Part shown: positions 58,884 to 64,000 of the stretch, one piece after another | How the letters are laid out: every line of letters begins with the position of its first letter | How positions within the stretch are numbered: position 1 is the stretch's first letter | Source: Plantago ovata | Taxonomy: Eukaryota; Streptophyta; Magnoliopsida; Lamiales; Plantaginaceae | DNA length: 64,000 nt | Assembly (NCBI GenBank): GCA_028274465.1 | Contig: CM051457.1 | Coordinates: 48,268,362-48,332,361 of the forward strand | Direction: 5' to 3' | Position numbers and translations under genes: made by a program | The notes under the pieces: generated by a model | The model's input: the letters and a program-made list of their open reading frames with translations, nothing else | What the model was told of the DNA's origin: nothing | The model's database searches: none

Positions 58884-61800
58884 TGGACTAGAGTCAGTCA
58901 CCTTTATGCCTAATACCCAGATTAGCATAATGTCTTAAGTGGACTTCCACTGATAAGACCTTGGTGAAAGGATCTGCCACGTTGTCCGTGGTAGAGACAC
59001 GTTCTATACTAACTTCTCCTCTATCTATAATCTCACGTATAACGTGATATTTTCTAAGTACATGTTTGTTCTTGTTTGTAGATCTAGGCTCCCTAGCTTG
59101 AGCGACGGCGCCCGTATTGTCACAATAAATCGTTACTGGACTGGGAGCAGGAACAACCTCAATTCCTTCAAGAACTCTAAAATCCAGACAGCTTCTTTCG
59201 ATGCTTCTGATGCAGCAATGTACTCGGCTTCTGTGGATGAGTCAGCAACCGTGGCTTGCTTAGAACTCTTCCAACAGACAACTCCTCCGTTCAATTTGAA
59301 TACGTATCCTGTCTGTGACTTAAAGTCATCAGGATCTGATTCAAATCCAGCGTCGACATACCCAGACATCTTTAATTTTGGTTCTCCACCAAACACCAAG
59401 AACATCTCTTTAGTCCGTCGAAGGTACTTAAGAATGTTCTCTACAGCAGTCCAGTGAGGTACTCCTGGATTCTGTTGGTGTCGACAAGTGACACTAAGCG
59501 CATATGCCACATCGGGCCTTGTGCAATTCATTGCATACATTATAGACCCTACTGCCGAAGCATAGGGCACACGACTCATTGCATTTCTTTCTTCATCAGT
59601 TTTAGGACCATCCTTAACTGATAAGACAATCCCATGCCTAGCTGGGAGAAAGCCTCTCTTTGAGTCGTCCATCTTATAACGCTTCAGTATTTTGTCGATG
59701 TAGGTGGACTATGTCATTCCTAACATCCTCTTGGATCTATCTCTAAAGATCTTGATCCCTAGGATGTAGTTCGCTTCACCCAAGTCCTTCATCGAGAAGG
59801 TACTTGATAACCAAACTTTAGTCTCTTCTAGCATAGAGACATTGTTTCCCATGATCAAAATGTCATCAACATAGATGATCATGAAAACAACTCCTTTGTC
59901 GATGTGTCTAGCGTAGACAAAGGGATCTTCCTTGCTTCTGATGAAGTCAAATGACTTGACAGCTTCATCAAAGCGGATATTCCAGCTCCTTGACGCTTGC
60001 TTTAGCCCATAGATGGATCTTTGTAATTTTCATACAGCAGTTGGTCTGGTTTTACTAATAAAACCTTCCGGCTGTACCATATAGACCTCTTCCTCAAGGT
60101 TGCCCTTGAGGAAGGCAGTCTTTACATCCATCTGCCAGATCTCATAATCATAGTAGGCAGCTATCGCAAGTAGAATTCGAATGGACTTCAATTTTGCTAC
60201 CGGTGAAAAGGTTCAATGCCACACCTTTGCGTGTAGCCTTTCGCCACAAGCCTAGCTTTGTGCGTTTTTACCTTTCCATTGGCATCTGTCTTTCGTTTAA
60301 AGACCCATTTGCACCCAATAGGTCAAACCCGTTGGGGCAAGTCTACAAAGTTCCAAACTTGGTTCTGGTACATTGAGTCCATTTCTAATTCCATGGCCTC
60401 TTGCCATTTGTATGAGTCAATATCAATTATTGCCTCTTTGTAGGTCTCGGGATCTTCCCGATCTGATAAGCCGACATCAAGTTCACTGATGTCTTCTATC
60501 ATAAGGCTTTGCTTCTGAGGTCCATTTAGGATCCTCTTCGACCTACGGAGCTCGACTGGTTCTGGTGCTTTTCTTTTCTGGCTTCGTGTAACACGAACAT
60601 TATCAGTGGGCACTGATGCAGCTGGTCGCGCCACGCGACCCTGTTCCCTTGCGGGAGGCTGCTCTTGTGCAACTCGTTGTACAGTTTGATTGACAACGGG
60701 TTCTATTGGTGTGGTTTCAACTGTTGATCTAATCACAGGACTCCCACTGACTATGACATGCCTAGAAAGTGTCATATCATTACCCTTGTCTGCTTCGAAA
60801 GCTCCCACTGAACTTGAGTCCAAATCGGAAGATTTTTAGAGACCTCATGTTCGCGCGTGTCAAAGTCTTGAATTTCTTCAAGTTCTATCATGTCATCTAA
60901 CCTCTCTTCTTCGAGGCATTCAGCTTCTAAAAACTTGACGTTTCTAGATACGATCACCTTGTGATCTTCAGCATGATAGAATTCATAGCCTCTCGTCTGA
61001 CGAGGATAGCCTATGAAATATACTTTGACACCCTTGGCATCTAACTTATCAGTGAGCATCAGTTTGACTATCGCAGGACAGCCCCAAGGTCTAAGATAGC
61101 CTAGTGAGGGCTTCTTTCCCTTCCATAACTCATAAGGAGTTTTCTCCACTGATTTAGATGGTACACGGTTCAGAATGTAGATTGCAGTTTGTAGTGCATA
61201 TCCCCACAGATATTTTGGAAGAGTCGAGAATCCAATCATTGATCTTACCATGTCTAACAGGGTTCGATTCCTCCTCTCAGACACACTGTTTAACTGTGGT
61301 GTTCCAGGAGGAGTCCATTGCGATTGAATTCCATTTTCCTTCAAGTAGTCGATAAATTCTTCACTAAGGTATTCACCTCCTCGACCTCATTCCTAAACTC
61401 CTTGAATTTCCCAAAGGTCTCGGATTTATTCTTCATAAGATAAATATATCCATACCTTGAGAAATCGTCATTAAAGGTAACGAAGTAAGGATAACCCCCA
61501 CGCGCATGGACTTTAAAAGGTCCACATACATCGGTATGTATGAGCTCTAAGCAGCGAGTGGCACGAACACCTTGTCCAACAAAAGGTTTGTTCGTCATCT
61601 TACCCTTAACACATGATTCGCATGTACCATATGATTCAAAATCAAATGGTTCTAAGTAGTCCAACTTCCTTAGTCTTTGAATCCGTGTTTTATTGATATG
61701 GCCTAGCCGACAATGCCATAGATAAGATGGATTATTCTTCCTACTTGAAGACGGTTGTTTGTTATGTATTTGAAATAAAGGTAGACTACTTTGCAAAATA

Positions 61801-62116
61801 TATAAACCATTCACCAAGCGAGCTTTTCCATAATACTGATCATTTAATGAAAAATAACAAGTATTATACGCAAATCGAAAGGAAAAACCCATATTGTCTA
61901 ACAATGGAATAGAAATAATATTTCTGACAATGGATGGAACAAAATAAACATTATCAAGTTCTAAACATTGTCCCGATGGTAAATCTATCTTGCTGCGTCC
62001 AACGCGTTTGGCTTCAACTGGATTGCCGTTCCCAACATGCAAGTCGATTTCACCTTGCTTGACTAGCCTGTGATCAATTAGCCCCTGCACATTATTACAA
62101 ATGTGTGAGCCACAGG
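58884..62116 (-). pseudogene. copia pol (protease end to RNase H), decayed
   Basis: In minus-strand order: CGSHICNN of the protease at the edge; gag-pre-integrase and integrase HHCC (HCRLGHINKTRIQRL, ESCVKGK) in 62090-61341; the integrase core end ([20 protein letters not shown]) in 61344-60772; the linker and RT start in 60823-60323; a damaged RT; then CTRPDVAYALSVTCRHQQNP and RNase H (DSSTEAEYIAASEASKEAVW) in 59672-59133. Breaks: a deletion near 61376 that removes part of the integrase core with the frame change, a frameshift near 60820, a TGA near 60321-60325, further loss near 60190-60220, and a frameshift near 59140. It cannot encode a working polyprotein. Confidence 0.85.
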
Positions 62117-63429
62117 TGATGAATGTGTATTTTACACTTTCATTCGAGTCTTTTTCACCTATTTTAGCTATCCTCTATGTTAATTTAGCTATATTTTAAT
62201 GCATTTTATTAGAATAGTGTCACGTTTCCCTTTAGATTTTATTTTACAGGTTTTGGTTGAAATTCGAAGATTTCCGGGCAAATATATTGAAGTTGACAAG
62301 GAATTGGTGTTCCAGAAGCCTATTTGGAGTATCTGAAAGTTCCCGGATAGGATTTGAAGTCTAGGGGCCGAATCTGGAGGTTAGAAGGCTACTAGAAGTC
62401 AGAAACCGAGTCCGAAAAGGGGAAGAAATCCAAAACCGCGTCGAAAATGCGGAATTCCGCGAAAAACACGTCGGGCGAACCGCCGCAGACGTGGGGCGAA
62501 CCGCCCCACACCGGGCGAACCGCCGCGCGTGTGGGGCGAACCGCCCCACAGTATTTCGAAGCCTATATATAGTTGCTCAGTTTTCTCCGAAAATCATATC
62601 TTTCCAGACCTACTTTCTCACCTCTCTCTGTAGTTTTAGGTAGGGACTTCCCAGAGCCTGTTCTGGGGGTCCGTAGCTTAGGGGATACTTTTTCATAGCA
62701 GTTTGGAGCTCGTAGGATCGCAATCATCCAGAGATTGACAACCTTCGGTAACTTTGTATCTTACAGTTTTATTCTACTTATTTTATTATATTCTTTCAAC
62801 ATGTTTTCTTCTATGATTTATGTTGATTGCATGCCTATTATGAGTGGCTAAACTTATCGTTGGTGGTAGTATGTGAATTCTTAGCGAAGGGAAGATAATC
62901 ATGCTAATGGCTATATCGCGCATTATACTCCGTGTCATTGCTTTATTTCGTTGATCAGGCACAACCTAAATTCTCGTATGTTGTATTAATTATTATGCAT
63001 GATTGGACACTTGTCGACCATCAGACTAATTATCTTCATAGTGTTGAATAATTACGGAACACATTAGGACAATAGTGATTGACTTTTCAGACCAATTATC
63101 TTCGTAGTGCTTAATATTTAAGACAGGACACTAGATTGATTCAAAGATCTCTATGCAAGACCGAGGAATTTATGCATGATTATCGACCCGTTATGTTAAG
63201 AAGGACCATACTATCACCAACCTCCATTATCTGCTAGAAACCCCTTTGCTATCTATTTGCTGTTTTTATATTCTAAATTAGATTTGATAAAGCTAGTTAT
63301 AGTCCTGAGAGAACGACACTCGAGTCATTCTACTGCTACACAACGGTTTTCGTTGTAGTTGTGGATTGCCTTTGGCTAAATTACAAATTTATTTGCTGAA
63401 TCCGGAGCACGACATCCGCGCGTTCATCA
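62117..63429 (+). repeat. 5' LTR of the second gypsy element
   Basis: It starts TGATGAATGTG and ends GCGTTCATCA. It has four GGCGAACCGCC palindromes at about 62473-62548, directly upstream of CCTATATATAG (62561-62571), against two in the other full copy. Confidence 0.9.
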
Positions 63430-63432
63430 AAT

Positions 63433-63450
63433 TGGCGCCGTTGCTGGGGA
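63433..63450 (+). other. Primer-binding site of the second gypsy element
   Basis: TGGCGCCGTTGCTGGGGA, one base different from the first copy, three bases after the LTR. Confidence 0.85.
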
Positions 63451-63598
63451 CTATACTCCTTTTTTCTGTTTAATTTGTTTATATTTACAGCTTTAGATTC
63501 CTAATTCTACTAGTTTTAGTTTTTCTTTTTAATCTCTCTCTGATACTGCTTTCCTAGTCTGTTTCTAATCACCTTTCCTAGTCTGTTACAGATAGTGT

Positions 63599-64000
63599 AT
63601 GCCGCATACACGTTCTGCAGGAACACCGCTTGCTGATTCAATTGCTGAGATCGATAGAGTCTACCACCAAAGAAGGCGACTACTTGAAAGGCGCGCACTA
63701 GAGGAAATAGAGGATACCGATTTCTCTGAATCTCTACTCAGTCTTTTCAAGGAAATCGACGGAATGTCAGAAGCTAGACCATTGAAGGCATGGGTTCAAC
63801 CCACCAAGGATCGTATGAGGGACCGGCGATTGTTCTTTCGTCTGCAACCCGAGATCTGGAGATCAAGAACCACGCATTCCAACAACTTCTGAGGTTCTAT
63901 GGCTTATCAAGGGAAGATGTGATGGGGTACTTGCACGATATCGATGATTTCGTCAACCAACTCCCACGACCCGGAGCTAACATAACAACGGATGAGTTGA
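63599..64000 (+). pseudogene. Gag, second gypsy copy, early frameshift, runs off window
   Basis: It starts MPHTRSAGTPLADSIAEIDR, nearly identical to the first copy. At the GGG run near 63820 the frame differs from the first copy, which has GGGG there, so the protein is truncated at 63892. The DNA continues to match the first gag (e.g. the region of YGLSREDVMGYL near 63897-63930) to the end of the window. Confidence 0.85.

Larger units (their letters stand above)
56819..62116 (-). mobile_element. Minus-strand Ty1/copia element, 5' part missing
   Basis: It has a 3' LTR (56819-58873), polypurine tract (minus strand CCAAGTGGGAGAT) and pol reading leftward. At 62116 the protease coding sequence is cut by a gypsy element. 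The rest, including gag and the 5' LTR, should lie beyond the window. It is related to the elements at 1-6074 and 6075-8701. Confidence 0.9.
62117..64000 (+). mobile_element. Second gypsy element of the same family, 5' part
   Basis: It runs in the opposite orientation to the element at 46661-53080: LTR, primer site, leader, gag start. It continues past the window. It is inserted in the protease region of the minus-strand copia. The left target sequence would be ACAGG (62112-62116); the other end is not visible. Confidence 0.9.

Overview
The window is nuclear DNA from a flowering plant, most probably a eudicot. The evidence is an AT-rich background with spliced plant-type genes, Ty1/copia elements primed by initiator tRNA-Met, Ty3/gypsy elements primed by a tRNA-Asp-like site, a MULE (Mutator-like) transposon, a Helitron that carries an RPA1-like gene, and pseudogene pieces of plant PPR, CDC5 and ATS3 genes. 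I cannot name the species. I found no intact single-copy host gene. Nearly everything is transposon or decayed gene sequence, and most insertions are nested in one another.

Layout. 1-6074: 3' part of a plus-strand copia element (gag-pol with two nonsense codons, then a ~1.9 kb LTR). 6075-8701: leader, primer site and 5' LTR of a minus-strand copia, apparently interrupted by the first element. 10191-12800, 14555-17104 and 54247-56768: three diverged copies of one segment that contains a dead PPR gene. Between the first two lie a Stowaway-like MITE (13310-13525) and a CDC5 pseudogene fragment (about 13850-14150). 17105-17930: 5'-truncated LINE tail. 18650-25617: MULE with a multi-exon mudrA-like transposase gene and a convergent small GRF-type zinc-finger gene; a gypsy solo LTR (23627-24837, target duplication GGTAC) sits in the end of the second gene. 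25722-54103: a large Helitron with a left arm of ~250-bp tRNA-like repeats, an RPA1-like gene and a Rep-helicase gene. Two LTR elements lie inside it: a short-LTR non-autonomous copia that captured an ATS3 exon (26786-32447, target duplication TCTAG) and a gag-protease-only gypsy element (46661-53080, target duplication CTGAT) that splits the helicase coding sequence. 56819-62116: minus-strand copia with a decayed pol. 62117-64000: the start of another copy of the same gypsy family, inserted in the protease region of that copia.

How the parts relate. The target-site duplications and interrupted reading frames give an order of events. The PPR segment copies and host DNA are the substrate. MULE and Helitron came between two copies. 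Then the gypsy and short-LTR copia elements entered the transposons. The most recent event is probably the short-LTR copia, whose two LTRs differ only by one TA dinucleotide. The gypsy family is represented three times (full element, solo LTR, partial copy), and the long-LTR copia group three times.

Most worth a second look: the tRNA-like inverted-repeat array in the Helitron, the recently moved LTR element carrying an ATS3 exon, the convergent zinc-finger gene inside the MULE, variable palindrome arrays upstream of LTR TATA boxes, and orphan exons in the Helitron left arm. None of these is proven to be a new system; all are readings by eye without any database search.
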